Shown here: positions 54,782 through 63,973 of the stretch, in pieces
How positions within the stretch are numbered: position 1 is the stretch's first letter
Layout of the letters: every line of letters begins with the position of its first letter
Assembly: GCA_023667285.1 (NCBI GenBank)
Contig: JAMPAK010000001.1
Span: forward strand, 1,363,024 to 1,427,023
Reading direction: 5' to 3'
Length of the DNA: 64,000 bases
Origin: Muribaculaceae bacterium
Lineage (GTDB): Bacteria > Bacteroidota > Bacteroidia > Bacteroidales > Muribaculaceae
Program-made: the position numbers and the translations under genes
Notes under the pieces: generated by a model
Told to the model about the DNA's origin: nothing
The model's input: the letters and a program-made list of their open reading frames with translations, nothing else
Database searches by the model: none

Positions 54782-55217
54782 ATATCATCATGTTTTCCAT
54801 ATCTTCAAATCCGTAGGCGGCATAGAGATTCCTGGCCATTGGGGTTGTCTCAAGATAGATTTTGCCGCAGCCGCGTGTCTGTGCCTCCTCGATGAGCCGT
54901 CTGACAATGGCTCCGGCCACTCCTCTGCGTCGGAGTGAAGGGCGCACGTATATATTCATGAGATATGCACACCGGCCTGAGGGATTGTCGGGCGAGGGAA
55001 TCTCTTCTGTCAGGCAGATGGCTCCACACCCGGCCTCAACGCCGTCCAGCTCGCAGACAAAGGGGATGTGAGTGCCGTCAGCGAGATGGCGCAGACAATA
55101 CTCTCGGTTGGCCCGTATCAGTTCCCGGTCCGGCACCGAGCCAAACACGGCGCCGATGACCTCGAGCCTCCAGTCCATCCAGGAGTCTATGTCAGAGAGT
55201 TTGTGAAACGTTGTCAT
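54762..55217 (-). CDS. GNAT family N-acetyltransferase
   Basis: 151 residues from the ATG at 55217 (MTTFHKLSDIDSWMDWR); a longer frame to 55289 has no recognisable domain in its extra residues. The acetyl-CoA motif A is YVRPSLRRRGVAGAIVRRLI, followed by AQTRGCGKIYLET and MARNLYAAYGFEDME, both typical of GNAT. The acceptor is unknown. Overlaps the esterase-like gene by 20 nt. Confidence 0.88.
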   Translation of the reverse strand: MTTFHKLSDIDSWMDWRLEVIGAVFGSVPDRELIRANREYCLRHLADGTHIPFVCELDGVEAGCGAICLTEEIPSPDNPSGRCAYLMNIYVRPSLRRRGVAGAIVRRLIEEAQTRGCGKIYLETTPMARNLYAAYGFEDMENMMIYANKNN

Positions 55218-55302
55218 AGATATAAAACGCTCCGACCGTGGCAAATTGTTTTCATATCCCGGCAAGAATACCCGCAGTAGCAGGCCCAATGGGATGAGAT
55301 TC

Positions 55303-56685
55303 TCACTTCACCATCACTTTCCCGACGGTCCCGTCTGAATAGCGTTCGATGACGATGCCTTTGTAGTCCTCTCTGACGGGGCGCCCCTGCAGGTCGAGTC
55401 GGGCTACGACTGTGCGCTCAGAAGGGTTCTCAATCTCCTCAATGCCTGAGACTTTGATATTGAAGAAGTTCTTCCATCCCTCGGCCTGGCGATAAGCCTC
55501 AATCCCCTCAGCCGGCACAAAGAGCTGCAGAGTGTCATACTGCTCCTTAGAGAACGTCGGACAAACCGGAGGCTCTACGTCAGCAAGAGTCAGAGTCTTC
55601 ATCTTCCACTTAGTGCAATCCTTCGGTAATAATTGGGCATTCTTCCCTAAAGTTATGTCATAGGCAGGATTCTGTATGAATCGACGAACGGATCTCAGAT
55701 TTTTTATATCAACATTGTCTAACACAACTAAGGAGTTGAAATTAAGTGCATTAAATGGAGAGCTGTATGGGCTTCCACCATCATATAGCGTTAATGGTCG
55801 TCCAATGGTCAAATCCTCTGCAAACATCAGTTGCGCGGAGACATCGCCAATTGGTTGAAAGAAAAGTTCATTCTCTGATTTTTCAATTATAATAGTTTTT
55901 AAATTTACACATTGATAGAATGCGTTGCCGTAAACTGTCTCTAGGCTTCCCGGTAAAGAAATGGAATGTAGACTAGTACAATAGTAAAAGCCACCTACGG
56001 ATTTAAGTGAAGACGGAAATGTGACGGAATCAAGGATTGGGCATTCTTCGAAGCCGTAGATGGTTTCAACTGAAGATGGAAAGTCGACGGAATGAAGATT
56101 AGGACATTTGTCAAAGCCATCAATGGATGTAACTGAAGGTGGAAAACTTACGGAATGAAGATTAGGACAGTCGCTAAAGCCATCAATCTCTGTAACTGAA
56201 GATGGAAAACTATAGTTGATGGAACTAAGGTTTGGACAATTAATAAAGCCATCAATCTTTGTAACAGAGGATGGAAAACTTACGGAATTTAGGTAATATG
56301 TACGAAAGCCATCAATCTTTGTAACTGAAGATGGAAAACTTAAGGAATGAAGGTTTGGACAGTTTTCAAAGCCTTCAATCTCTGTTACTGAAGATGGAAA
56401 GATCACACTTTCAAGCCCCTCATAATCCTCAGGACTTATAAATCTCACTTTTGTGACAAGGTACCTTAGACCCTCATATTCAACTATAGAAGGAATCTCT
56501 ATATTCACAGGATGATTTTTATTATCATCTGCAAACCCATATGCGGTGGCCTTTTGGGGCTCATCATCATCATAAGAATATCGCATCCCGTCATAGTCAA
56601 AAAAGATTAAATCGGAATATGCCGGCATGCTGCACATTGCCATTACGGCAAGCAATATGAGTTTTTGAATGAATGTTTGTTGCAT
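55303..56685 (-). CDS. BspA-like leucine-rich repeat surface protein (long paralogue)
   Basis: 460 residues with a signal peptide (about 1-24, ending PAYSD). Residues about 85-260 are BspA-type leucine-rich repeats with a 21-residue period (CPNLHSVSFPSSVTKIDGF), coded by a 63-bp tandem repeat. A non-repeat region follows, then a proline-rich block (PPVCPTFSKEQYDTLQLFVP) and a C-terminal sorting-like tail (LDLQGRPVREDYKGIVIERY). BspA proteins bind host matrix or other bacteria in some species; that role is only analogy. The last 100 residues are almost identical to the shorter paralogue, whereas the repeat region is AT-rich. Confidence 0.88.
   Translation of the reverse strand: MQQTFIQKLILLAVMAMCSMPAYSDLIFFDYDGMRYSYDDDEPQKATAYGFADDNKNHPVNIEIPSIVEYEGLRYLVTKVRFISPEDYEGLESVIFPSSVTEIEGFENCPNLHSLSFPSSVTKIDGFRTYYLNSVSFPSSVTKIDGFINCPNLSSINYSFPSSVTEIDGFSDCPNLHSVSFPPSVTSIDGFDKCPNLHSVDFPSSVETIYGFEECPILDSVTFPSSLKSVGGFYYCTSLHSISLPGSLETVYGNAFYQCVNLKTIIIEKSENELFFQPIGDVSAQLMFAEDLTIGRPLTLYDGGSPYSSPFNALNFNSLVVLDNVDIKNLRSVRRFIQNPAYDITLGKNAQLLPKDCTKWKMKTLTLADVEPPVCPTFSKEQYDTLQLFVPAEGIEAYRQAEGWKNFFNIKVSGIEEIENPSERTVVARLDLQGRPVREDYKGIVIERYSDGTVGKVMVK
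55988..56430 (-). repeat. 63-bp tandem repeats encoding leucine-rich repeats
   Basis: Seven units, marked by AAGCC at 55988, 56051, 56114, 56177, 56246, 56306 and 56369, so the spacing is 63 bp apart from one 69-bp and one 60-bp unit. All changes keep the frame. Confidence 0.85.
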
Positions 56686-56707
56686 GTTCTATCGATTTAT
56701 TTGTGAA

Positions 56708-56743
56708 GCCATTCATCAACCCTCTAGAGGGTTGATGAATGGC
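56708..56743. repeat. 36-bp perfect palindrome
   Basis: The half site GCCATTCATCAACCCTCT (18 bases) is followed directly by its exact reverse complement. It lies between the unrecognised gene (stop at 56755) and the long BspA-like gene. It may end transcription of the upstream gene, but neither side has a U run. Confidence 0.85.
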
Positions 56744-56754
56744 GTTTAAGTGCT

Positions 56755-57210
56755 TTATATTTGAGAAACGATTATATTATAGTCCAAGTCCCATGTGAGA
56801 CGGAAAAACCCACCGGTGGTATATGTCTTCTCCTTAAACTTGCTCTGACGGTCATTAGACATGACCAACCAACTTGGGTTGGAGGAGGTTCGGAGTGTGA
56901 TTTTACCACCTGAACTCAGTGATGCATACAAATTTGTGATGCATGGCACAAAAGAGCGCAGCCCGCTGAGGTCAATTATGGTATTGGCATTGTTGGATGA
57001 CTCGACTCTAAGTGTCTGAGGAATAGCATCAACATTGTCTCCCAGATTCGTAGCCGGAAGAAGGTCCTTAAGATGCAAGACTCCGGAGCCGGTGGACTGA
57101 CTGGTCACGATGACTTTGCCCATATTGTATGGTGACATGGAGGATGTCAAGACCTTGAACACCCCATCTTTGAACTCATCCTTGTTTTCTAAAACTCTAA
57201 CAGTGGACAT
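56755..57210 (-). CDS. unrecognised protein between BspA-like paralogues
   Basis: 151 residues from the ATG at 57210 (MSTVRVLENKDEFKDG); a TTG 21 nt upstream is possible. I do not recognise a family. It lacks a signal peptide or membrane helix and appears beta-rich, with many Ser, Thr and Asn (STGSGVLHL, SSNNANTIIDLSGLRS, SSGGKITLRTSS). It ends in WDLDYNIIVSQI. Position between two paralogues on the same strand suggests it came with, or was caught in, the duplication. Could also be a remnant of a larger protein. Confidence 0.6.
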   Translation of the reverse strand: MSTVRVLENKDEFKDGVFKVLTSSMSPYNMGKVIVTSQSTGSGVLHLKDLLPATNLGDNVDAIPQTLRVESSNNANTIIDLSGLRSFVPCITNLYASLSSGGKITLRTSSNPSWLVMSNDRQSKFKEKTYTTGGFFRLTWDLDYNIIVSQI

Positions 57211-57301
57211 GGTGTCGGTTTGATTGGGCAAGTGTGGTTTTTTCCATTTAAAGCAAATTTTAAGTTTAACATTCTTTTAACGAGAATGGAGGTTGGTTGG
57301 T

Positions 57302-58489
57302 TCATTTCACCAGCACTTTCCCGTTGGTTCCGTCGGAGTAGCGTTCGATGACGATGCCTTTGTAGTCCTCTCTGACGGGACGCCCCTGCAGGTCGAGGCG
57401 GGCAACGACTGTGCGCTCAGAAGAGCTCTCAATCTCCTCTATGCCTGAGACCTTGATATTGAAGAAGTTCTTCCATCCCTCAGCCTGGCGATATGCCTCG
57501 ATCCCCTCAGCGGGCACAAAGAGTTGCAGAGTGTCATACTGCTCCTTAGAGAACGTCGGACAAATCGGAGGCACCACGTCAGCAAGAGTCAGGGTGCTCA
57601 TCTTCCACTCAGAACAATCATTCGGTAATAATTTGGCATCCTTGCCTAAAGTGATGTCGTAGGCAGGATCCTTTTTGAATCGACGAAGGGATGTAAGATT
57701 TCGTAAGTCTACATTGTCCATCACAACTAAAGAATAGAATGACAATGCATCCTCAAGGTCACTATATTTTCCTGTTCTCTCATATAGCTGTATTGGTCGT
57801 CCAATGGTTAAATCCTTTGCAAACATCATTTGCTTGGAGGGACCGCCAAAGGTCTGCTGAAAGAGAAGACTGTTATCTGATTTTTCAATTATAATAGTCT
57901 CTAAATTTACACATTGATAGAATGTGTTGGTGTAAATTACCTCCAGGCTTCCGGGTAAGGATATGGAATGTAGATTAGGACAATTGTAAAAGCCATTTAT
58001 GGACCTAAGTGAAGATGAAAATGAGACGGAATTGAGGTTTGGGCATTCATCAAAGCCGGAGATGGTTTCAACTGAAGACGGAAAGTTGACGGAATGCAGG
58101 TAATATTTATAAAAGCCGTTTATGGATTTAACCGAAGATGGAAAACTTAAGGAATGGAGGTTGGGACAGTTTTCAAAGCCTTCAATCTCTGTAACTGAAG
58201 ATGGAAAGATTACATTTTCAAGCCCCTCATAATCTTCAGGCCTTGAAAATCTCACTTTTGTGACAAGATATTCTATACCCTTATATTCAACCATAGATGT
58301 AATCTTGATATTCGCAGGATGTTTTCTATTATCATCTGGAAAACCAACAGCCACGGCCGTTTGAGTCTCATCATCGCCACGATACTCAATTCCGTCATAG
58401 TCGAAAAGGAAAGAGTCAGAATATGCCGGAATACTGCACATTGCCATTACGGCAAGCAATATGAGTTTTTGAATGAATGTTCGCATCAT
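57302..58489 (-). CDS. BspA-like leucine-rich repeat surface protein (short paralogue)
   Basis: 395 residues from the ATG at 58489 (58486 also possible), giving MMRTFIQKLILLAVMAMC, the same signal peptide as the long paralogue. It carries four 63-bp-coded leucine-rich units instead of seven. The block after the repeats (FAKDLTIGRPIQLYE), the FSKEQYDTLQLFVPAEGIEA region and the C-terminal tail match the other copy closely. A full-consensus promoter lies just upstream. Probably surface-exposed; role not known. Confidence 0.88.
   Translation of the reverse strand: MMRTFIQKLILLAVMAMCSIPAYSDSFLFDYDGIEYRGDDETQTAVAVGFPDDNRKHPANIKITSMVEYKGIEYLVTKVRFSRPEDYEGLENVIFPSSVTEIEGFENCPNLHSLSFPSSVKSINGFYKYYLHSVNFPSSVETISGFDECPNLNSVSFSSSLRSINGFYNCPNLHSISLPGSLEVIYTNTFYQCVNLETIIIEKSDNSLLFQQTFGGPSKQMMFAKDLTIGRPIQLYERTGKYSDLEDALSFYSLVVMDNVDLRNLTSLRRFKKDPAYDITLGKDAKLLPNDCSEWKMSTLTLADVVPPICPTFSKEQYDTLQLFVPAEGIEAYRQAEGWKNFFNIKVSGIEEIESSSERTVVARLDLQGRPVREDYKGIVIERYSDGTNGKVLVK
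57990..58240 (-). repeat. 63-bp tandem repeats, short array
   Basis: Four units marked by AAGCC at 57990, 58053, 58113 and 58176 (spacing 63, 60, 63). The 60-bp unit corresponds to the 60-bp unit of the longer array. Confidence 0.82.
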
Positions 58490-58516
58490 GTGAAAGAGTT
58501 TTATGTGTAATTTCCA

Positions 58517-58547
58517 CAAAAATAATAATTCTCAGTGATAATTCAAA
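58517..58547 (-). promoter_or_regulatory. promoter of short BspA-like gene
   Basis: Minus-strand TTTG (58544-58547), 19-bp spacer, TATTTTTG (58517-58524), 27 nt before the ATG. Confidence 0.85.
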
Positions 58548-58573
58548 AATAATGGCAGATTTTAACATTGGAA

Positions 58574-58593
58574 TTAAGTGTATTAACACTTAA
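58574..58593. promoter_or_regulatory. palindrome in divergent intergenic region
   Basis: Perfect 8-bp inverted repeat TTAAGTGT-ATTA-ACACTTAA between the divergent BspA-like and glucosaminidase genes, 26 bp upstream of the BspA-like promoter. A regulator-binding site is possible; no regulator is encoded nearby. Confidence 0.45.
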
Positions 58594-58670
58594 AGATATT
58601 AATAAAGGTTAACGGGAATGGGAGGGAGGGATTTTTTTGCTAACTTGCGTGTTGATATAGGGTCACTGTT

Positions 58671-59246
58671 ATGAAGATTCTCACTCGCATCCTTCTGTTG
58701 GTGACGGCCTTTCTAGGCGTCATCTCCTGCTCCGGCCTTAAGGGGACGGTCTCACCGGGCACGTCTATCCTCGGGCCTCATCAGGTAGAGATCGAGACTA
58801 TGTATCAGTTTGTGGCATCGAGAAATCCGGGCTTTGACCGCCGGATAGCCCAGGCGTTCCATGATGTGGGACGGCGCTATGGGATTCGTGGGGATGTGGC
58901 GCTATGTCAGGCCATAATCGAGACGGGATGGTTTCGATTTGACAACGGCACGGCTGTGCGCCCCGGTCAGCACAACTACTGCGGGATGGGAGTGAGGAGC
59001 CGCGGACAGAGAGGCGCCTCGTTTGCCACGGTCGAGGAGGGTGTCACGGCCATGATGCAACACCTATATGCCTATGCCACCAAGAGGGGGCTGCCAAAAG
59101 GGGAGAGGCTTGTGGACCCACGCTTCAAACTGGTGGAGCGCGGAGTGGCTCCGACGTGGCAGGCGCTCTCAGGACGCTGGGCTGCGAATCCGAAATATGG
59201 CAGTGATATCCTTGCCATGTATTCAAAGATGAAAAAATACAGATGA
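58671..59246 (+). CDS. glucosaminidase-domain lipoprotein
   Basis: 191 residues. A lipoprotein signal ends at C20 (LGVISCSG). The domain holds RYGIRGDVALCQAIIETGWF with the expected catalytic E84, then NYCGMGVRSRG, EGVTAMMQHLYAYA and PTWQALSGRWAANPKYG, the pattern of the flagellar-FlgJ/LytF-type N-acetylglucosaminidase family. It would cleave peptidoglycan glycan strands from an envelope-membrane anchor. Overlaps the helicase gene by 4 nt (ATGA), an unusual partner for it. Confidence 0.9.
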   Translation: MKILTRILLLVTAFLGVISCSGLKGTVSPGTSILGPHQVEIETMYQFVASRNPGFDRRIAQAFHDVGRRYGIRGDVALCQAIIETGWFRFDNGTAVRPGQHNYCGMGVRSRGQRGASFATVEEGVTAMMQHLYAYATKRGLPKGERLVDPRFKLVERGVAPTWQALSGRWAANPKYGSDILAMYSKMKKYR

Positions 59247-60565
59247 AACAGCAGACGATAATCGAAAACATACTCTCCCGTCCGGGAGTCGAGGCTCTCA
59301 ATCAGATGCAGCAGCGCATGGCCACTATCCCCCTATCGGGGAGGTTCACGCTCCTGGCTCCGACCGGCTCGGGTAAGACACTGGCATTTGCCATCCCGCT
59401 TCTCAAGAAACTCAAGGCACCTTCTGGGAGTGTGCAGGCCCTGGTGATGGCGCCGTCGCGTGAACTGGTGATGCAGATTGCAGAGGTGATAAGGCCACTG
59501 GCCACAGGCTATAAGACGGTGGCTTTCTATGGGGGACACTCCATGCAGGAGGAGACGGCGTCGTTGTCGGTGACCCCCGACATTATAGTGGCAACTCCCG
59601 GCCGACTGCTGGACCATCTGCGGCGTGGAGGCCTGGATCTCTCGAAGACCCACACGCTTGTTCTGGATGAGTATGACAAGGCTCTGGAACTGGGCTTTGC
59701 CGATGAGATGCGCCTCGTGTGCCGACGCCTTACCGGCCTCAGTCTCATAATCCTCACCTCAGCAACCCCCCTCGATGAGCTCCCTGACTATCTGCCTTCG
59801 CTCCCGGTGGAGGTGATAGACTTCTCGGAGCGAGAGCCATCGCCGCGCGGACGCATGCAGGTGGTGAGAGTCGAATCGCCCATGCGCGACAAACTCCAGA
59901 CCTTGGTAGACCTGCTGAACTCGCTGCCTAACGGGCGATTGATAGTCTTTGCCAACCATCGCGAGAGTGCAGAGCGCATCCACACGGCTCTCATCAAGGC
60001 CGGACTACCGGCTGGGATATATCATGGTGGCCTCGACCAGGTTGACCGCGAGAATGCGCTCACGCTCCTCACCAACGGCACCACCCCCATCCTTGTGTCC
60101 ACAGACCTAGGATCGCGCGGCCTGGACATCCCCGATCTCTCGGCTGTGATACACTATCATCTTCCCGTGTCAGAGCAGGCGTGGACCCACCGAAACGGGC
60201 GCACAGCCAGGCAGAAGGCCGAGGGGACAGTCTATGTAATCACCTCGGAGGGGGACGACATCCCGCCATATGTCACCACAGACCGCGACTATGTCCCCAC
60301 GGGCCGTTCGGCCGACCCCATCCACAGCGATGTGGCCACGCTCCACTTCAATGTGGGGAAGAAGGAGAAGATCTCTCGCGGAGACATCGTGGGGTTTCTC
60401 ATAGCCAAGGGTGGCCTAGAGGCGCAGGAAGTGGGCACAATCACGCTGCGCGACCATTCGGCGCTGGTGACTGTCCCTCGCTCGAAGGCTGCTGAACTAG
60501 TCAGGACGCTCGCTCCTCACCGCATCAAAAATACCCGTGCACGAATAGGTGAGCTGAGAGGATAA
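59243..60565 (+). CDS. DEAD-box-type RNA helicase, DbpA-like
   Basis: 440 residues. The Q-motif region LNQMQQ, Walker A APTGSGKT (39-46), [15 protein letters not shown] and SATP are present; motif II reads D142-E-Y-D instead of DEAD. The second domain has [11 protein letters not shown] and HRNGRTAR. The C-terminal 75 residues ([20 protein letters not shown] to [12 protein letters not shown]) match the DbpA RNA-binding domain, which directs the helicase to 23S rRNA helix 92 during ribosome assembly. Start fixed by the 4-nt overlap. Confidence 0.9.
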   Translation: MKQQTIIENILSRPGVEALNQMQQRMATIPLSGRFTLLAPTGSGKTLAFAIPLLKKLKAPSGSVQALVMAPSRELVMQIAEVIRPLATGYKTVAFYGGHSMQEETASLSVTPDIIVATPGRLLDHLRRGGLDLSKTHTLVLDEYDKALELGFADEMRLVCRRLTGLSLIILTSATPLDELPDYLPSLPVEVIDFSEREPSPRGRMQVVRVESPMRDKLQTLVDLLNSLPNGRLIVFANHRESAERIHTALIKAGLPAGIYHGGLDQVDRENALTLLTNGTTPILVSTDLGSRGLDIPDLSAVIHYHLPVSEQAWTHRNGRTARQKAEGTVYVITSEGDDIPPYVTTDRDYVPTGRSADPIHSDVATLHFNVGKKEKISRGDIVGFLIAKGGLEAQEVGTITLRDHSALVTVPRSKAAELVRTLAPHRIKNTRARIGELRG

Positions 60566-60593
60566 TTTTCTATGTTTTTCAAATAAAAATGTG

Positions 60594-60601
60594 TAATTTT
60601 G
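60594..60601 (+). promoter_or_regulatory. -7 box of pyrBI operon
   Basis: TAATTTTG, 26 nt before the pyrB ATG at 60628. At 19 bp upstream the sequence is TATG rather than TTTG. A longer reading frame from 60589 begins at this box and is therefore unlikely to be translated. Confidence 0.65.
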
Positions 60602-60627
60602 CAGGAGAATTCCCACATTTCACTGCA

Positions 60628-61548
60628 ATGAACACAAAAAGTCTTGTATCTATCAGCGACCTGAGCCGCGAGGAGATACTGAGCCTGCTCGAGACGGCCC
60701 GTCACTTTGAGGAGAACACCAACCGCCGCCTGCTGGAGGGCAAGGTTGTGGCGACCCTCTTCTTCGAGCCTTCCACCCGCACACGCCTCAGTTTCGAGAC
60801 CGCTGTCAACCGCCTGGGGGGCCGCGTCATAGGCTTCTCGGACGCCGCCAACACCTCGACCTCTAAAGGTGAGACGCTCAAGGACACCATCAAGATGGTC
60901 AGCAACTATGCCGACCTCATAGTGATGCGCCACTTTCTGGAAGGGGCGGCCCTCTATGCCACGGAGGTCACAGATGTCCCCGTGATCAATGCCGGGGACG
61001 GCGCCCACCAGCACCCCTCGCAGACCATGCTCGACCTCTATTCAATCTACAAGACCCAGGGACGGCTCGAGAATCTCACCATCACCCTTGTGGGCGACCT
61101 GAAGTATGGACGCACAGTCCATTCTCTCATCATGGCCATGAGATTCTTCAACCCCACGTTCCGCTTTGTGGCCTGCAAGGAACTCGACATGCCTGAGGAA
61201 TACAAGCAGTTCTGCCGCGACAACGGGATAAAGTTCACCGAGCACACCGACTTCTCGCCCGAGGTGATCAACACCAGCGACATTATCTATATGACCCGAG
61301 TGCAACGAGAGCGCTTCGCAGACATCATGGAGTATGAGCGTGTGAAGGATCTCTATAATCTCAACAATGCCATGCTTGCGGATGCACCTGAGCATCTGCG
61401 CATTCTCCATCCTCTGCCCCGTGTCAACGAAATCTCGCAGGATGTCGACGACAATCCCCGTGCCTACTATTTCGAGCAGGCCCGCAACGGCCTCTATGCC
61501 CGCCAGGCCCTCATCTGCCGCTCGCTCGGCATCGATGTCACAGACTAA
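60628..61548 (+). CDS. pyrB: aspartate carbamoyltransferase catalytic chain
   Basis: 306 residues from the ATG at 60628, the usual length. The carbamoyl-phosphate loop S49-T-R-T-R53 ([12 protein letters not shown]), K80 of the 80s loop (TSTSKGE), H129-P-S-Q132 and the [10 protein letters not shown] loop are all intact. It forms carbamoyl-aspartate, the first committed step of pyrimidine synthesis. pyrI follows after 21 nt, so the enzyme is the allosteric c6r6 type. Confidence 0.97.
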   Translation: MNTKSLVSISDLSREEILSLLETARHFEENTNRRLLEGKVVATLFFEPSTRTRLSFETAVNRLGGRVIGFSDAANTSTSKGETLKDTIKMVSNYADLIVMRHFLEGAALYATEVTDVPVINAGDGAHQHPSQTMLDLYSIYKTQGRLENLTITLVGDLKYGRTVHSLIMAMRFFNPTFRFVACKELDMPEEYKQFCRDNGIKFTEHTDFSPEVINTSDIIYMTRVQRERFADIMEYERVKDLYNLNNAMLADAPEHLRILHPLPRVNEISQDVDDNPRAYYFEQARNGLYARQALICRSLGIDVTD

Positions 61549-61569
61549 CCCTTAATCTTCACAACAGCA

Positions 61570-62031
61570 ATGAACGAATCGAAAGCCTCGCTCGCGGTGG
61601 CAGCCCTCCGCAACGGCACCGTCATAGACCACATCCCCTCATCAGTGCTATTCAAGGCAGTGAAAATCCTGGGGATAGAGAAGATTGGGAGCGCAGTCAC
61701 CATAGGCAACAATCTAGACTCCAAGAAACTCGGCCATAAGGGCATCATCAAGGTGGCCGATGTGTTCTTCCCGGAGACCGTGCTAAACCGCATTGCCCTC
61801 ATAGCCCCCTCGGCGGTGGTCAACATCATCCGCGACTATGAGGTGGTGGAGAAATTTCCCGTCACTCTCCCTGACACCATCGTGGGGCTTGTGAAGTGTG
61901 GCAATCCCAAATGCATCACCAACAACGAACCGATGCGCACACGCTTTCACGTCACAGACCGCGAGGATGTCACCATCGCCTGCCACTACTGCTCACATAC
62001 GGTCAAGGCCGCTGACGCCCAGATAATCTGA
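61570..62031 (+). CDS. pyrI: aspartate carbamoyltransferase regulatory chain
   Basis: 153 residues. The zinc site is C110, C115, C138, C141 (KCGNPKCI and CHYCSH), joining it to the catalytic chain. The N-terminal effector domain has GTVIDHIPSS and the lysines for CTP/ATP binding. It gives feedback control by nucleotides. Next gene begins 4 nt later. Confidence 0.97.
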   Translation: MNESKASLAVAALRNGTVIDHIPSSVLFKAVKILGIEKIGSAVTIGNNLDSKKLGHKGIIKVADVFFPETVLNRIALIAPSAVVNIIRDYEVVEKFPVTLPDTIVGLVKCGNPKCITNNEPMRTRFHVTDREDVTIACHYCSHTVKAADAQII

Positions 62032-62035
62032 TAAG

Positions 62036-62623
62036 ATGGCTAAGGTCTCCTGGAAGCCCGGCACACAGATCTATCCCCTCCCGGCGGTGCTGGTCACCTG
62101 TGGCGATGCCACGCGTTCCAATATGCTCACCGTGGCGTGGACAGGGACAATATGTACCAACCCGCCCATGTGTTATATCTCCGTGAGGCCTGAACGCTAC
62201 AGCCACGCCATCATCAAGGAGAAGATGGAGTTTACCATCAATCTGACAACCCGAAACATGGATCGCGCCACAGACTGGGCCGGAGTGCGCTCAGGCGCAG
62301 ACTATGATAAGTGGGCCGAGACGGGTCTCACGCCTTATCCCGGACAGGCGGTGGCGTGTCCCAGCATCCAGGAGTCGCCCCTCAGCATAGAGTGTCGGGT
62401 CAAGGAGATTCTCAGCCTGGGGAGCCACGACATGTTCATAGCTGACGTTGTCAACGTCCTGGCTGAGGATAGCCTCATCGATCCTGAGACCAATGCCTTC
62501 GACCTTGGTAAAGCCGGACTGATATCATATGCCCACGGCCAGTATTACGGCCAGGGACCAAGACTGGGACGCTTCGGATGGAGTGTCCAGCGCAGACCGA
62601 ATGCCCGTAAAAGAAAAAACTAA
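62036..62623 (+). CDS. flavin reductase family protein (FMN-binding split barrel)
   Basis: 195 residues, cytoplasmic. The opening [20 protein letters not shown] and the segment [18 protein letters not shown] are typical of the flavin-reductase-like split-barrel family, which binds [13 protein letters not shown] closes it. Members reduce flavin with NAD(P)H or act on unrelated electron acceptors. No specific partner is known. Lies 4 nt after pyrI and 11 nt before glyA, so it is part of the operon. Confidence 0.9.
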   Translation: MAKVSWKPGTQIYPLPAVLVTCGDATRSNMLTVAWTGTICTNPPMCYISVRPERYSHAIIKEKMEFTINLTTRNMDRATDWAGVRSGADYDKWAETGLTPYPGQAVACPSIQESPLSIECRVKEILSLGSHDMFIADVVNVLAEDSLIDPETNAFDLGKAGLISYAHGQYYGQGPRLGRFGWSVQRRPNARKRKN

Positions 62624-62634
62624 ACCAATCATAT

Positions 62635-63915
62635 ATGCAAAAAGACACCACAGTATTTGACATCATCGAGCGTGAGCATCAGCGCCAGAAGAAGGGAATT
62701 GAGCTCATCGCCTCAGAAAACTTTGTCTCAGACGACGTGATGCGCGCCATGGGCTCATGTCTCACCAACAAGTATGCCGAGGGTTATCCCGGCCATCGCT
62801 ATTATGGCGGCTGTGAGGTGGTCGACGAGGTTGAGACACTCGCCATCGAGCGCCTCAAGAAACTCTTTGGAGCAGAGTGGGCCAATGTGCAGCCTCACTC
62901 AGGCGCACAGGCTAATATGGCAGTCTTCATGGCCTGCCTGCAGCCCGGCGACAAGTTTCTTGGCCTCAATCTGAGCCATGGCGGTCATCTGAGCCACGGA
63001 AGCCCCGTGAATTTCTCAGGTCTGATGTTCAATGCCCTTGAGTATAATGTCTCAGCCGAGACCGGCCTCGTGGACTATGACCAGATGGAAGAAGTGGCCC
63101 GCAGAGAGCGTCCGCGCCTCATCATCGGAGGTGCGAGTGCCTACAGCCGTGAATGGGACTATGCGCGCATGCGCGCCCTGGCCGACGAGATAGAGGCCAT
63201 ATTCATGGTGGACATGGCTCACCCGGCCGGCCTGATTGCCGCAGGTCTGCTTGACAATCCCGTGAAATATGCCCACATCGTCACCACTACGACCCACAAG
63301 ACCTTGCGCGGCCCTCGCGGCGGTGTCATTATGATGGGCAAGGACTTTGAGAACCCTTGGGGCAAGAAGACCCCAAAGGGTGTGACACGCATGATGTCGT
63401 CGCTGCTTGACTCAGCCGTGTTCCCCGGTGTGCAGGGTGGCCCCCTCGAGCATGTCATCGCAGCCAAGGCTGTGGCCTTCGGCGAGGCCCTTCAGCCAGA
63501 CTTCCGCGAATATCAGATTCAGGTCCAGAAAAATGCCAAGGCTCTCGCAGAGGCACTCCTGGCCCGCGGCTACAACATCGTGTCGGGGGGCACGGACAAC
63601 CACTGCATCCTGCTCGACCTCCGTGCCAAGTTTCCCGACCTCACCGGCAAGGTGGCTGAGAAGGCTCTTGTTGAGGCTGACATCACAGCCAACAAGAATA
63701 TGGTGCCTTTCGACTCACGCTCACCCTTCCAGACCTCAGGCATCCGTCTCGGCACACCGGCCATCACGACACGCGGCGCCAAGGAGCCTCTCATGGCTGA
63801 GATCGCTGAGATGATCGACACTGTCCTGACCTCGCCTGAGGATTCCAAGGTGATCGCTGCCGTCCGCGAGCGCGTCAACAAGACCATGGAGCAGTATCCG
63901 ATGTTTGCTTATTGA
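62635..63915 (+). CDS. glyA: serine hydroxymethyltransferase
   Basis: 426 residues. The pyridoxal-phosphate lysine is K222 in [41 protein letters not shown] and [13 protein letters not shown] are family blocks. It converts serine and tetrahydrofolate to glycine and methylene-tetrahydrofolate, feeding thymidylate and purine synthesis, which fits its place after pyrBI. Ends the operon; a strong hairpin follows. Confidence 0.97.
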   Translation: MQKDTTVFDIIEREHQRQKKGIELIASENFVSDDVMRAMGSCLTNKYAEGYPGHRYYGGCEVVDEVETLAIERLKKLFGAEWANVQPHSGAQANMAVFMACLQPGDKFLGLNLSHGGHLSHGSPVNFSGLMFNALEYNVSAETGLVDYDQMEEVARRERPRLIIGGASAYSREWDYARMRALADEIEAIFMVDMAHPAGLIAAGLLDNPVKYAHIVTTTTHKTLRGPRGGVIMMGKDFENPWGKKTPKGVTRMMSSLLDSAVFPGVQGGPLEHVIAAKAVAFGEALQPDFREYQIQVQKNAKALAEALLARGYNIVSGGTDNHCILLDLRAKFPDLTGKVAEKALVEADITANKNMVPFDSRSPFQTSGIRLGTPAITTRGAKEPLMAEIAEMIDTVLTSPEDSKVIAAVRERVNKTMEQYPMFAY

Positions 63916-63940
63916 TTTATCCCTGAAAAAAACGATATGC

Positions 63941-63973
63941 CGGGCATGCCTACAGATTGTGTGGGCATGCCCG
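63941..63973 (+). terminator. terminator after glyA
   Basis: Perfect 10-bp stem (CGGGCATGCC / GGCATGCCCG) with a 13-nt loop, 25 nt after the stop. T-rich sequence follows up to the window end. Confidence 0.85.

Noticed and set aside
55988..58240. Regular 63-bp repeats considered as a CRISPR array
   Set aside because: The repeats are in frame, encode leucine-rich units and have no unique spacers or cas genes nearby.
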